Shown here piece by piece: positions 36,059-45,252 of a stretch of DNA of 64,000 nt. This stretch comes from an uncultured Eggerthellaceae bacterium (GTDB lineage Bacteria; Actinomycetota; Coriobacteriia; Coriobacteriales; Eggerthellaceae). The notes beneath the pieces are model-generated. The model was not told the DNA's origin. It saw only the letters and a list, made by a program, of their open reading frames with translations, and ran no database searches. The first letter of the stretch is position 1; each line of letters begins with the position of its first letter. A program made the position numbers and the translations under genes. The stretch is from positions 16,642 to 80,641 of the forward strand of contig CAKUNS010000004.1 of NCBI GenBank assembly GCA_934668515.1. The letters run 5' to 3'.

Positions 36059-38143
36059 ATGCGCGTTATCAAGTATTTCAAAGGGCACGGTTTGGCCATC
36101 TTGCTCATCGTCGCCCTTCTTGCGGCCCAGGCGTTTTGTGATCTGGCTCTGCCTAACTACACGTCTCAATTTGTGGACGTGGGAATCCAGCAATCGGGCG
36201 TCGATCACGCGTCGCCCGAGGTGATGACGGAATCGACTTACGGCTCCATCTCCTCTGCGCTTGCGTCATCCGAAGGTGACGCGGTGTCTGCCTTTCAGGA
36301 CGCGTACTTCAAGGGCGATGACGGTTCGTATCACCTGACGTCCTTCGGCAAAGAGAACCGCACCGCGCTTGACGATATCGTTTCCGTTCCCTTGATTCAG
36401 ATTCACTTGGGAATGCCCGCTGAAGCGGTCGCCCAGCAAAGCGACAGCATCGTCGCTCAAGAGGCTATCGCTTCTGCTGTGGCGGAATATCGCCTTGCGG
36501 GCGCTGACGTGTCGGGCATGCAGCTCGGCTATCTTCTTCGCACCGGCGCATGCATGATGGGCTTCGTTGCCTTGAGCGTTGTCGTCGCCGCTCTGGTCGG
36601 CTTGGTGGCTTCGCGTACGGGCGCAGCGATCGGTCGCGACCTTCGTGAGAAGCTGTTCGCGAAGGTCATCTCATTTTCGGATGCTGAGATCCAGCGGTTC
36701 TCGGCGGCTTCCCTTATCACGCGCGGCACGAATGACGTTCAGCAGATCCAGCAGATGTCCATTATGTTCATGCGCATGATCTTGTATTCGCCTATCCTTG
36801 CCATTGGCGGCATCATCATGGTTGCGCGAACTGACCTTTCCATGGGGTGGATCATCGGAGTTGGCATCGGCGCCGTCATGCTGGTGGTGTCCGTGCTTTT
36901 CATCGTTGCCATGCCGAAGTTCCGCGTTATGCAGAAGCTCATCGACAAGGTGAACCTTGTCGCGCGTGAGATGTTGACCGGTGTTTCCGTTGTTCGCGCA
37001 TTCGGCCGTCAGGAAACCGAGCAGCAACGGTTCGACAAGGCCAGCACCGACCTGATGTCCACCCAGCTGTTCACGAACCGCGTCATGACCTTCATGATGC
37101 CCGCGATGATGCTCATCATGAACGGCATCTCGGTGCTTATTGTTTGGGTGGGCGGATCGGCCATCGACGCCGGCTCTCTTCAGACGGGCGACCTCATCGC
37201 GTTCATCACGTATTCCATGGTCGTCATCATGAGCTTCCTTATGCTGGGAATGCTTGCCATCATCATTCCGCGCGCCGACGTCTCGGCCCAGCGAATCGAT
37301 GAGGTTTTGGCAACTGAGCCTTCCATCTGCGACCCTTCGGCCCCTTCTGCGGATGCCATCACGCGGGCGCTGGCGGAAACCGCGGGCGCCTGCATCGCGT
37401 TCAACCACGTCGATTTCAAGTACAGTGACTCGGTTGAAAACGTGCTCGAAGACATCGATTTCGTTGCCGAGCCCGGCAAGATTACGGCCATCATCGGCTC
37501 CACCGGCTCGGGCAAGTCCACTATTCTCAAGCTGATCGAGCGCTTCTACGATGTGACGGGCGGAAGCGTCACCATCGACGGCGTCGATGTGCGCGATCTA
37601 AGTCAGCACGATCTGCGCGCCCAGCTTGGTTACGCGCCGCAGCATGCGTTCCTATTCGCCGGGACCATCGGCTCGAATATCGGATACGGCGCGAAGGACG
37701 CAACCGACGACGCGTTGCTTCAAGCGGCCGATATCGCGCAGGCAACCGAGTTTATAGAGACGCAGGACGAGGGCATCGATTCGTTCGTTACCCAAGGCGG
37801 CGGCAACGTGTCGGGCGGTCAGCGCCAGAGGCTTTCCATTGCCCGCGCCCTGGCAACCGACGCCCGCGCTTACCTGTTCGACGACAGCTTCTCGGCCCTT
37901 GACTATAAGACCGACGCCGCGTTGCGCCGCGCTCTTCATTCGCGCATGGGCGGCAAAACCGTCATCATCGTCGCACAGCGCATCGCAACCATCATGCATG
38001 CCGACAAGATCGTCGTCCTTGACGAGGGTCGCGTTGCGGGCATGGGGACGCACGACCAGCTCATGCAGTCGTGTGACCTGTATCGCGAGATCGCTTATTC
38101 GCAGTTATCGGAAAAGGAGCTGGCGGGAGGTGGTGCCGCATGA
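36059..38143 (+). CDS. Heterodimeric ABC exporter, half-transporter A (degenerate ATPase site)
   Basis: 694 residues: six membrane helices, the first loop unusually long (~110 residues between helix 1 and 2), then an ATPase domain. Walker A GSTGSGKST and signature VSGGQRQRLSIARAL are normal, but the residue after Walker B is Asp (LFDDSFSALD) instead of the catalytic Glu, as in TM287-type subunits. The H-loop His also appears replaced by Gln (VAQRIATI). It pairs with the next gene, whose ATG overlaps its stop (ATGA). The AGGAAGG Shine-Dalgarno is clear. Probable multidrug or lipid exporter. The 235 bases upstream hold the tRNA-Asp promoter and no other gene. Confidence 0.92.
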   Translation: MRVIKYFKGHGLAILLIVALLAAQAFCDLALPNYTSQFVDVGIQQSGVDHASPEVMTESTYGSISSALASSEGDAVSAFQDAYFKGDDGSYHLTSFGKENRTALDDIVSVPLIQIHLGMPAEAVAQQSDSIVAQEAIASAVAEYRLAGADVSGMQLGYLLRTGACMMGFVALSVVVAALVGLVASRTGAAIGRDLREKLFAKVISFSDAEIQRFSAASLITRGTNDVQQIQQMSIMFMRMILYSPILAIGGIIMVARTDLSMGWIIGVGIGAVMLVVSVLFIVAMPKFRVMQKLIDKVNLVAREMLTGVSVVRAFGRQETEQQRFDKASTDLMSTQLFTNRVMTFMMPAMMLIMNGISVLIVWVGGSAIDAGSLQTGDLIAFITYSMVVIMSFLMLGMLAIIIPRADVSAQRIDEVLATEPSICDPSAPSADAITRALAETAGACIAFNHVDFKYSDSVENVLEDIDFVAEPGKITAIIGSTGSGKSTILKLIERFYDVTGGSVTIDGVDVRDLSQHDLRAQLGYAPQHAFLFAGTIGSNIGYGAKDATDDALLQAADIAQATEFIETQDEGIDSFVTQGGGNVSGGQRQRLSIARALATDARAYLFDDSFSALDYKTDAALRRALHSRMGGKTVIIVAQRIATIMHADKIVVLDEGRVAGMGTHDQLMQSCDLYREIAYSQLSEKELAGGGAA

Positions 38144-40035
38144 GCGAACGCGATGACATTCAGCAGCGCCAGCTAGAGGAAATGAAGGCCAAGCGCGCCG
38201 CACGCGGCCGTCGTGGCGGACGCGGCCCGCACGGCCCGCACGGGCGTATGGGCGCGGTCGAGAAGCCGCGCGACTTCAAGGGAACGGTCGCGAAACTCGC
38301 GCGCTTCCTGGGACGGTTCAAGGTGCTTTTGATTGTGGCCCTGGCATTCGCCATCGGGTCGACCGTTTTCAATATTCTGGGTCCCAAAGTCCTTTCTGAG
38401 GCGACCACCGAGCTGTTCAACGGCTTGGTCGCCAAAGTGCAGGGAACGGGCGGTATCGACTTCACGCTGATCGGCGAGATCCTTGCGGCCACGCTGGGGT
38501 TGTACCTTTTTTCGGCTGTGTGCTCGTTCATCCAAGGATGGGTGCTTACCTACATCTCGCAGAAAACCTGCTACGAGTTCAGGCGCGAGATCGCTCAGAA
38601 GATCGACCGTCTTCCCGTTGGCTACTTCGAGAAAACCAGCATCGGTGACACTCTTTCGCGTATCACGAACGACGTCGACACGTTGGGCCAAAGCTTGAAC
38701 CAGGGTATTTCCCAGCTCATCACGTCCAGCGTCACCGTCATCGGTGTTTTGGGCATGATGATCTACATCAACCCGATCGCCGCTCTGGTGGCCGTGTGCA
38801 TCGTGCCGGTGTCGCTGGTTTTGGTGAAGGCCATCGTCAAACGTTCGCAGAAATACTTCTACCGTCAGCAGGAAAGCCTGGGCGCCATCGACGGCATGAT
38901 CGAGGAGACGTTCTCGGGTCACGCTGTGGTGAAGGCGTTCAACCGCGAGCAACAGACGGTCGAGGAATTCAACAAGACGAACGGCACGCTTTACGAGTCG
39001 GCTTGGCGCTCTCAGTTCCTTAGCGGCCTTATGAAGCCCGCCATGGATTTCGTGGGTAACCTAAGCTACGTGTGCGTTGCGATTTTGGGCGGCGTGTTCG
39101 CGTCGCGCGGCATCATCACGGTGGGCGATATCCAGGCTCTTATTCAGTATGTGAAGAACTTCACCCAGCCCATCACGCAGCTTGCCCAGGTATCGAATGT
39201 CCTTCAGCAGACAGCCGCCGCTGCCGAGCGCGTGTTCGAGTTCATTGAGGCTCCTGAGGAAGAGATCGAATCGCCGAAGGCACGTATGGCCGATTGCGCC
39301 TCCGACGTCGAATTCGAGCATGTCCGCTTCGGCTACGACCCCGAAAAGCCCGTCATCAAGGACTTCACCGCCAGCGTTAAGGAAGGTCAGACTGTTGCCT
39401 TGGTCGGGCCGACCGGCGCCGGCAAGACCACTACAGTGAAGCTGCTGATGCGCTTTTATGACGTTCAGGGCGGCTCCATCCGAATCGGCGGTCACGACTT
39501 GCGCGATTTCTCGCGCGACGACGTCCGCTCGCAGTTCGGCGTGGTTCTTCAGGATGCGTGGCTGTTCAACGGCACCATTCGCGAGAACATCCGATTCGGC
39601 GACCTTACTGCGACCGACGAGCAGGTCGAACAGGCTGCCCGCATGGCGTTCGCGCACCATTTCATCGAGACGCTTCCCGATGGGTACGACTGCGTTATCA
39701 ACGAGGACGCCAGCAATATCTCGCAGGGACAGCGTCAGCTTCTGACCATTGCGCGCGCCTTCTTGGCAAACAGGCGCATGCTCATCCTCGACGAGGCCAC
39801 GTCGTCGGTTGACACGCGCACCGAGGAGCGCATCCAGAAGGCTATGGACGGCCTGATGAAAGGCCGCACCTCGTTCGTCATCGCGCACCGCTTGTCCACC
39901 ATCAAGAACGCCGATCTCATCTTGGTCATCAAGGACGGCGACATCGTCGAGCAGGGTACGCATGAGCAGCTTCTTGCGCAGAAGGGCTTTTACGCCGATC
40001 TTTACGAATCTCAATTTGCGGACGTTGTGGATTAG
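38140..40035 (+). CDS. Heterodimeric ABC exporter, half-transporter B (catalytic ATPase site)
   Basis: 631 residues: a basic Gly-rich N-terminal leader, six membrane helices (about 55-330), then the ATPase domain with Walker A GPTGAGKTT, Walker B LILDEATSSVD (catalytic Glu present) and switch His in IAHRLSTI. The signature is NISQGQRQ, differing from LSGGQ at the first Gly. Together with half A this gives one consensus and one degenerate ATP site, the arrangement of TM287/288 and BmrC/D-type exporters. Confidence 0.92.
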   Translation: MSERDDIQQRQLEEMKAKRAARGRRGGRGPHGPHGRMGAVEKPRDFKGTVAKLARFLGRFKVLLIVALAFAIGSTVFNILGPKVLSEATTELFNGLVAKVQGTGGIDFTLIGEILAATLGLYLFSAVCSFIQGWVLTYISQKTCYEFRREIAQKIDRLPVGYFEKTSIGDTLSRITNDVDTLGQSLNQGISQLITSSVTVIGVLGMMIYINPIAALVAVCIVPVSLVLVKAIVKRSQKYFYRQQESLGAIDGMIEETFSGHAVVKAFNREQQTVEEFNKTNGTLYESAWRSQFLSGLMKPAMDFVGNLSYVCVAILGGVFASRGIITVGDIQALIQYVKNFTQPITQLAQVSNVLQQTAAAAERVFEFIEAPEEEIESPKARMADCASDVEFEHVRFGYDPEKPVIKDFTASVKEGQTVALVGPTGAGKTTTVKLLMRFYDVQGGSIRIGGHDLRDFSRDDVRSQFGVVLQDAWLFNGTIRENIRFGDLTATDEQVEQAARMAFAHHFIETLPDGYDCVINEDASNISQGQRQLLTIARAFLANRRMLILDEATSSVDTRTEERIQKAMDGLMKGRTSFVIAHRLSTIKNADLILVIKDGDIVEQGTHEQLLAQKGFYADLYESQFADVVD

Positions 40036-40125
40036 GGTGAAGAAGGGGCGATTTGCGGCGATAATTGTTTGATCCATAGATCGAACTACCAACGCAGCTT
40101 GAGGCTGCGTATTAAGGACGAGAGC

Positions 40126-40851
40126 ATGTCCCCCGATAAGGGATATTACACTTACGACAAAATCGACGGCGTGAACGCCTCGCATAATGGAAAAGCCCGC
40201 ATCGCGGCCTTCGATTTCGATGGCACCAGCATTGACGGCAGCTCGCCGACGCAGCTCGTGTTCCATCTTTGGAAGAACGATATGCTTAGCAAGACCGATG
40301 CTCTGCGCATCGGCTTGTGGGCTCTTCGTTACAAGTTCCGTCTGCCCCAGGACGAGGCCTCGGTGCGCGGCATCGTGTTCCGTGCGTTCGAGGGCAAGCC
40401 GGTTGAAGAGGTCGATCAGTTCTTGTACGACTTCTATGACAGCGTCATCGAGCCCCGCTTCCGCGTTGCCGCCGATGCTGCTATGGAGCGCCACCGCATG
40501 GCAGGCGACGTCGTGCTTGTCATCTCGGCGACGTTCGAGCCCATTGCACGTCGCGCAATGGAGTTCCATCCCATTGACGGCCAGGTCAGCACGCGCATGA
40601 AGACCAAGGACGGCTGCTACACACGCGAGGTTGACGGCAAGCCGGTGGAAGGCGCCGAGAAACTGGTTGTCATCAAGCAGTGGTGCGACGCCAAGTTCGG
40701 CGAGGGCAACTGGGAGCTTGCGTACGCATACGGCGACCATCACTCTGATCGCCCGATGCTCGATGCCGCGGAGCATGCCTTCGCGGTCAACCCCGACCAT
40801 CCGCTTTCCCGCTCGGCGAAGGCGAAGAATTGGAACGTTTTGGAATGGTAA
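40126..40851 (+). CDS. HAD-IB-family phosphatase
   Basis: 241 residues. Motif I DFDGTSIDG (nucleophile Asp), motif II in VLVISATFEP, and motif III/IV GDHHSDRPML are all present; an alpha-helical cap fills the space between I and II, as in phosphoserine phosphatase relatives. Starts at ATG 40126 with AAGGACG upstream; the longer frame from 40069 contains a small hairpin (ACGCAGC/GCTGCGT) in what is more likely the leader. Substrate unknown. Next gene starts 11 bases after the stop. Confidence 0.85.
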   Translation: MSPDKGYYTYDKIDGVNASHNGKARIAAFDFDGTSIDGSSPTQLVFHLWKNDMLSKTDALRIGLWALRYKFRLPQDEASVRGIVFRAFEGKPVEEVDQFLYDFYDSVIEPRFRVAADAAMERHRMAGDVVLVISATFEPIARRAMEFHPIDGQVSTRMKTKDGCYTREVDGKPVEGAEKLVVIKQWCDAKFGEGNWELAYAYGDHHSDRPMLDAAEHAFAVNPDHPLSRSAKAKNWNVLEW

Positions 40852-40861
40852 GGAGGCCGTG

Positions 40862-42454
40862 ATGGAGAACAACGAACCCATCCCTGCAGCCAGCGGCGCG
40901 TCCGGCACCGATGCCCCGCGCGAAGGCACTCCGAAATCGCCTCAGGTCGACTACATCGCAGCGGCGCAGGCCGCATGCGCTTCGGGCGACGACGTCCTGG
41001 GCATTCATCTGTATTTGGCGGCATTCGAGACCCAAAACCAGGATTCGTTCCCGCCGTCTTCTGACGCGCTTGACGCGCTTCGCAGCGCTTGGAAGCTTGC
41101 TATCTCGTTGAAGGAGCGCTCGATCGCCGAGTACATCTTCGAGAAGCTTGAGCCGTTCGTCTCTGCCCAGGAAATGGGCGAGTGCGCTGATGCCCTGCAG
41201 CAGCTTGCGCTCGACCGTCTTGAGGAGTTCGGCCTTTCGCGCGACGAGCTCGAGCAGATGGCCGACGCCTTGTCGGACGATTTTTTCGGCTCGAATATCG
41301 GGCAACCCTCTATCCATATCGAGCAGTTCACGTTCCCGGCGAAGCCCGCTGCCGAAGCGGGAGCGCAGGGCGCTGCCGCTAACCAGACCGATGGTGATCA
41401 GTCTCAAGAGGCGGCCCTGGCTAGCGCGGATGCCCAGGCTGAAGGTGTTGCGGCCGAACATGCCGAAGGCGCCGCCACGGCCCAGGCCGATGACGAGGCC
41501 CCCGCACAGGCAGCCCAGAAAACGCCTGCCGAGCGCGAGTCGTATGCCGACTTGGTTGGATTCGACGAAGCCATCGCCGATATGCGATCTTTAGGCATCG
41601 GCATGGGAAACGACCCCGAGTTCAAGGCATTCGTCGAGCAGCTGAACGCGCTTCATGGTCTTGATCGCATGCCTTCGGCAGACTCGCTGGTCTTCCGTGC
41701 GGTTGCTCGCGAAGACGCTAATCGCTTCCTTGCCGCCACGCTTCGCGAAATCGGCCTTCCGGTTATCCGCATGTCGTTCGAGGAGAGCCTTCAAGGCGTT
41801 CCCATGCTCGTTGTCTCTTCGGAAGGCATCGATTTCCGCAGTCGCCAGAACTTCATGAGGCTTGGTTTCACGCAGCCGATGTCCCTGGTTATGGAAGACA
41901 TCGATCTGTGGACCACCCCTGAGGACGAGATCCCCGAGGAAAAGGAGACCCCCGCTGTTCAGGCAAACGCCGCCCGCGGTGCGCGCGAGGCGTTGAACAT
42001 CATCCGTTCCGCTGTGGCGAATCCCAACGTGTATGTGCTTGCCTCGGCTTCCAGCCTGAAGGATGTTGACCCGTTCTTCATCGATTTGCTTGCTCCGGCA
42101 TCCGTGGTCGATATCGAACTTCCGAGCGATGATGACAGGCGCGCCATCTGGGGAAAGATCCTTGCCGAGCATGGATCGCTCAGTCATATGAACCTCGACG
42201 ACCTGGTTCGCTTGTCCGATGGCATGCCACGTTTTGATATCGAGTCCGCGGCTCACGAGGCCATCGAGGAGGCCTACAAGCAAAGTTTGCTGCAGCGTCG
42301 CTTCGTTGCGGTTTCGGCGCAGAACATCTTCGAGAAATTGGCTAATTACCAGCCGCTCGAGTCGGAAATCTATCGCGATCTCGAAGAGAAGGTCATCGAC
42401 GATTTCCGTCGTGATTTGGCGCACATCAACGACATCCTCAACGAAGGCGAGTAG
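40862..42454 (+). CDS. AAA+-like protein with no Walker A (pseudo-ATPase)
   Basis: 530 residues. Residues 1-150 are helical; 155-225 are an Ala/Gln/Glu-rich linker. From about 230 the order of a classical AAA+ module can be followed: a strand-helix at 276-303 (LVFRAVAREDANRFLAATL, where GPPGTGKT should be), SLVMEDIDLW (Walker B-like), NPNVYVLASAS (sensor 1-like), VVDIELPSDDDRRAIW, and the lid FDIESAAHEAIEEAY. No P-loop Lys exists, so ATP hydrolysis is not expected. It may be a scaffold or inhibitor of active AAA+ partners. The ATG is at 40862, followed by mutY-like gene 3 bases after the stop. Assignment is from fold order by eye. Confidence 0.7.
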   Translation: MENNEPIPAASGASGTDAPREGTPKSPQVDYIAAAQAACASGDDVLGIHLYLAAFETQNQDSFPPSSDALDALRSAWKLAISLKERSIAEYIFEKLEPFVSAQEMGECADALQQLALDRLEEFGLSRDELEQMADALSDDFFGSNIGQPSIHIEQFTFPAKPAAEAGAQGAAANQTDGDQSQEAALASADAQAEGVAAEHAEGAATAQADDEAPAQAAQKTPAERESYADLVGFDEAIADMRSLGIGMGNDPEFKAFVEQLNALHGLDRMPSADSLVFRAVAREDANRFLAATLREIGLPVIRMSFEESLQGVPMLVVSSEGIDFRSRQNFMRLGFTQPMSLVMEDIDLWTTPEDEIPEEKETPAVQANAARGAREALNIIRSAVANPNVYVLASASSLKDVDPFFIDLLAPASVVDIELPSDDDRRAIWGKILAEHGSLSHMNLDDLVRLSDGMPRFDIESAAHEAIEEAYKQSLLQRRFVAVSAQNIFEKLANYQPLESEIYRDLEEKVIDDFRRDLAHINDILNEGE

Positions 42455-42457
42455 CCC

Positions 42458-43369
42458 ATGGCGCGCTCGACACGCTCCGGCGCCCCCGCAGTGGCGACGC
42501 AGGAAGACTGGGCCCGCATCGGCGTGTCGTGCCCCGATTTTGTGGAGCAGGTTCTGCAAAAGGGCGAGGAGAACTACCGCGATCTTCCGTGGCGCAACGT
42601 CGACGATCCATATGCCGTTCTCGTTTCCGAGGTCATGCTTCAGCAGACGCAGGTCGCCCGTGTTCAGAAGTATTGGCCTCGGTTTCTTGCGGCGTTTCCC
42701 ACGATCGATGCGCTTGCGGCTGCTTCAACGGCCGATGTGTTGTCATTTTGGCAGGGGCTTGGCTACAACCGCCGCGCCCTTGCCCTTAAGCGTTGCGCCG
42801 AGGAGTGCTCGGCTCGATACGAGGGAGAGCTGCCGGCAACGGTTGCCGAGCTCGAGCAGTTGCCGGGGATCGGTCCCGCCACCGCAGCGGGAGTCACCGC
42901 GTTCGCCCGTAACTTGCCGTCGTGCTATATCGAGACGAACGTCCGGTCCGTTTTCCTGCACGACCTGTTCCCCGATCACGAGAAGGTGCCCGATCGCGTC
43001 TTGGAGCCGTTCGTTCGCTCTGCAACCGACTATGCACTTTCTTTCGTGACGCCGCGCGTTTGGTATTACGCGTTGCTTGACTATGGCGCCTACATAAAGG
43101 CCAGCACCGTCAATCCCTCGCGTCGTTCGGCGCATTACGCGCGCCAAAGTTCGTTCGAGGGTTCGCATCGCCAAAAACGCAGCTTCCTTTTGAAGATTGT
43201 CTTGGCGGCTCCCGAAGGGGTTTCAAGTGCCGATGCCCTTTCGGCTCTGTGCGATTTCGAGTCAAGTCGCAAGCGCTCGTCCGTTTCGGAGGAAGAGTTC
43301 GAAAGCCTGGTGAGCGAGCTTTTGACGGAAGGTTTCTTCCGTCAGGAAGGACCCTTGCTTTTGCCGTAA
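42458..43369 (+). CDS. MutY-like HhH-GPD DNA glycosylase without the Fe-S cluster
   Basis: 303 residues. The base-removal Glu58 lies in VSEVMLQQTQVARVQ, and the helix-hairpin-helix is LPGIGPATAAG. The usual catalytic Asp in LDGNVKR is replaced by Glu159 (IETNVRSV), the GLGYYxR pocket reads GLGYNRR, and residues 208-235, where MutY has C-x6-C-x2-C-x5-C, contain no Cys. The C-terminal NUDIX-like domain of MutY is missing. This is a divergent clade of adenine or other mismatch glycosylases; substrate needs testing. It starts 3 bases after the pseudo-AAA gene and shares its operon. Confidence 0.75.
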   Translation: MARSTRSGAPAVATQEDWARIGVSCPDFVEQVLQKGEENYRDLPWRNVDDPYAVLVSEVMLQQTQVARVQKYWPRFLAAFPTIDALAAASTADVLSFWQGLGYNRRALALKRCAEECSARYEGELPATVAELEQLPGIGPATAAGVTAFARNLPSCYIETNVRSVFLHDLFPDHEKVPDRVLEPFVRSATDYALSFVTPRVWYYALLDYGAYIKASTVNPSRRSAHYARQSSFEGSHRQKRSFLLKIVLAAPEGVSSADALSALCDFESSRKRSSVSEEEFESLVSELLTEGFFRQEGPLLLP

Positions 43370-43496
43370 CTTTCAAAGAGATCGGGCGTTTGGTGTATTG
43401 CCCGGCCGACGTCGGGCGCATGATCGCTTGCCATATCAGAAAACCGCTATCTAAGCAGCCGTCCAGCTGCGCTGCATTGAAAGAGGAAACAGAAGC

Positions 43497-44108
43497 ATGT
43501 CGTTGTTCGAGCTGTTCTTGATCGCCGTCGGTCTTTCCATGGACGCGTTCGCGGTCGCCATTTGCAAGGGATTGGGCATGAGGAAGCTCGATATGCGCCA
43601 GGCCCTTGTCATTGGACTGTTTTTTGGCGGCTTTCAGGCGCTCATGCCCACCATCGGTTGGTTCTTAGGCGCTCAGTTCGCCCCGTTGGTAACGCCCATC
43701 GATCATTGGATCGCCTTCATCTTGCTGGCGTTCATCGGCGGCAAGATGCTTTTCGATGCCATTAAAGGCGACGACGAACAGGAAACCGGAGGTGGCGTCT
43801 CTCAGGACGGGGAAGGTGCGAAGGGCAGCGCTCCCAATCTTGACCTGCGCGAACTTAGCATGCTGGCCATCGCAACCAGTATCGATGCCCTAGCCGTTGG
43901 CATCACGTTCGCGTTTTTGGACGTCGATATCGTTCCGGCGGCCAGCTTCATCGGCGTGGTCACGTTCGCCTTGTCCGTTATTGGCGTTGCGGTTGGCAAC
44001 CAGTTCGGTTCGCGCTGGGAAAAGCCCTCGACCATCGTCGGCGGCGTCGTGCTCATCCTTATCGGCGTTCGCATCCTGTTGGAGCACATAGGGGTTGTTG
44101 CTCTTTAG
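43497..44108 (+). CDS. mntP: Manganese efflux pump MntP
   Basis: 203 residues, six membrane helices in two repeats. Conserved SMDAFAVAICKGLG in the first and ATSIDALAVGITFAF in the second, each with the metal-binding Asp. A charged Gly-rich loop (GDDEQETGGGVSQDGEG) separates the halves. It exports Mn2+. The 127-base leader has two small hairpins (around 43409-43428 and 43456-43471) but I see no clear yybP-ykoY manganese riboswitch. Confidence 0.92.
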   Translation: MSLFELFLIAVGLSMDAFAVAICKGLGMRKLDMRQALVIGLFFGGFQALMPTIGWFLGAQFAPLVTPIDHWIAFILLAFIGGKMLFDAIKGDDEQETGGGVSQDGEGAKGSAPNLDLRELSMLAIATSIDALAVGITFAFLDVDIVPAASFIGVVTFALSVIGVAVGNQFGSRWEKPSTIVGGVVLILIGVRILLEHIGVVAL

Positions 44109-44171
44109 TCACCCGTAAACGTTTTGCCTGCTTGTCGTTTTCGCGCTGCTTAGAATTTGAAAGGATCGCCC

Positions 44172-45026
44172 ATGTCCAAGAATACCATCGCCTACCTTGG
44201 CCCCCAGGGAACCTACTCGCACGAGGCGGCGAACGCATTCAAGCAGAAGCTTGAGAACGCGGGCGTTCCCGATTGCGTTCTCGAGCCGTGCACGTCGTTC
44301 ACCGAGGTGTTCGATGCGGTTGATCGTGGTCGCGTCGAATACGGCGTGGTTGCCACTGAGAACTCCATTGAGGGCCCGGTCACGGCAACGCTTGACAACT
44401 TCGCCTTCAACTCCTCTGCGGCTATCGTCGGGTTTCATGTCGTTGATATCAACCATTGCCTGATCAAGAACCCGACGGCGTCGCTCATCGACATCGATAC
44501 CATTGCGTCCCACGCACAGGGGATAGGGCAGTGCCGCCGCTTCATCACGTCGCGTTTCCTGAACGTGAAGACCGTCACCACTTCCTCAACTGCTGAGAGC
44601 GTGCGTTTGTGCATGGAGAAACCCAACGTCGCGGCTATTGCCAACGAGTACGCTGCCGAATTGTATGGCGCGGAGGTCGTTGAGCGCGACATTGCCGACC
44701 GCTTCGGCAACCAGACATCCTTCGCCCTTATCGCGCGCCCGGGGCAGGGCGTGACCCTTCCGGGAACGAAGATGCGCACCTCCGTTGCGCTGTTCCTTCA
44801 GGCCGACCGCGCGGGTGCGCTTCAGATGATCTTGTCGGAATTCGCCTATGCGAACGTCAACATCACTATGATCCAATCGCGTCCGACAAAACAGGCTTTG
44901 GGTGACTATATGTTCTTCCTTGATTTGGAGGGATCGATAAGCGACCCTGCTTTGCAAACGGCGCTGAATTGCCTTCGGTTAAAACTTCGCGACGTCAAAA
45001 TCTTAGGCTCCTATCCTATTGACTAG
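44172..45026 (+). CDS. pheA: Prephenate dehydratase
   Basis: 284 residues. Catalytic domain with YLGPQGTYSHEAA, ENSIEGPVTATLD, then TSFALIARPG (the TxF motif holding the catalytic Thr), then a C-terminal ACT domain (RTSVALFLQADRAGALQMILSEFA, TMIQSRPTK) for feedback by phenylalanine. It converts prephenate to phenylpyruvate; there is no chorismate mutase domain. ATG at 44172 follows GAAAGGA by 6 nt; the TTG at 44157 overlaps it. Confidence 0.95.
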   Translation: MSKNTIAYLGPQGTYSHEAANAFKQKLENAGVPDCVLEPCTSFTEVFDAVDRGRVEYGVVATENSIEGPVTATLDNFAFNSSAAIVGFHVVDINHCLIKNPTASLIDIDTIASHAQGIGQCRRFITSRFLNVKTVTTSSTAESVRLCMEKPNVAAIANEYAAELYGAEVVERDIADRFGNQTSFALIARPGQGVTLPGTKMRTSVALFLQADRAGALQMILSEFAYANVNITMIQSRPTKQALGDYMFFLDLEGSISDPALQTALNCLRLKLRDVKILGSYPID

Positions 45027-45252
45027 CGCAGTTAGGGGACTATGATGCGCAATAAGATGAAGAAACCAAGAAGGGGCTCGCAAAGGCAACTCCAATAAGG
45101 TTCATTCATCTGGTTATTCGGTGTCATGGGCGAAGTCGCAGGTACTAAGGCGATGGTTCCGTGAAGCGCAAACGCTAATCGATGGTGCAAGAGCTCCCAG
45201 ATCCTTCGTCACGCATTGCGGTGGGGCGCATGCGATGAGGGAAGGGGCCGTC

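Noticed and set aside
39061..40929. 622-codon minus-strand frame across the ABC exporter and HAD genes
   Set aside because: Spans two real genes and their gap; no recognisable protein.
43370..43496. Manganese riboswitch (yybP-ykoY) before mntP
   Set aside because: Small hairpins exist but the conserved core could not be found by eye.
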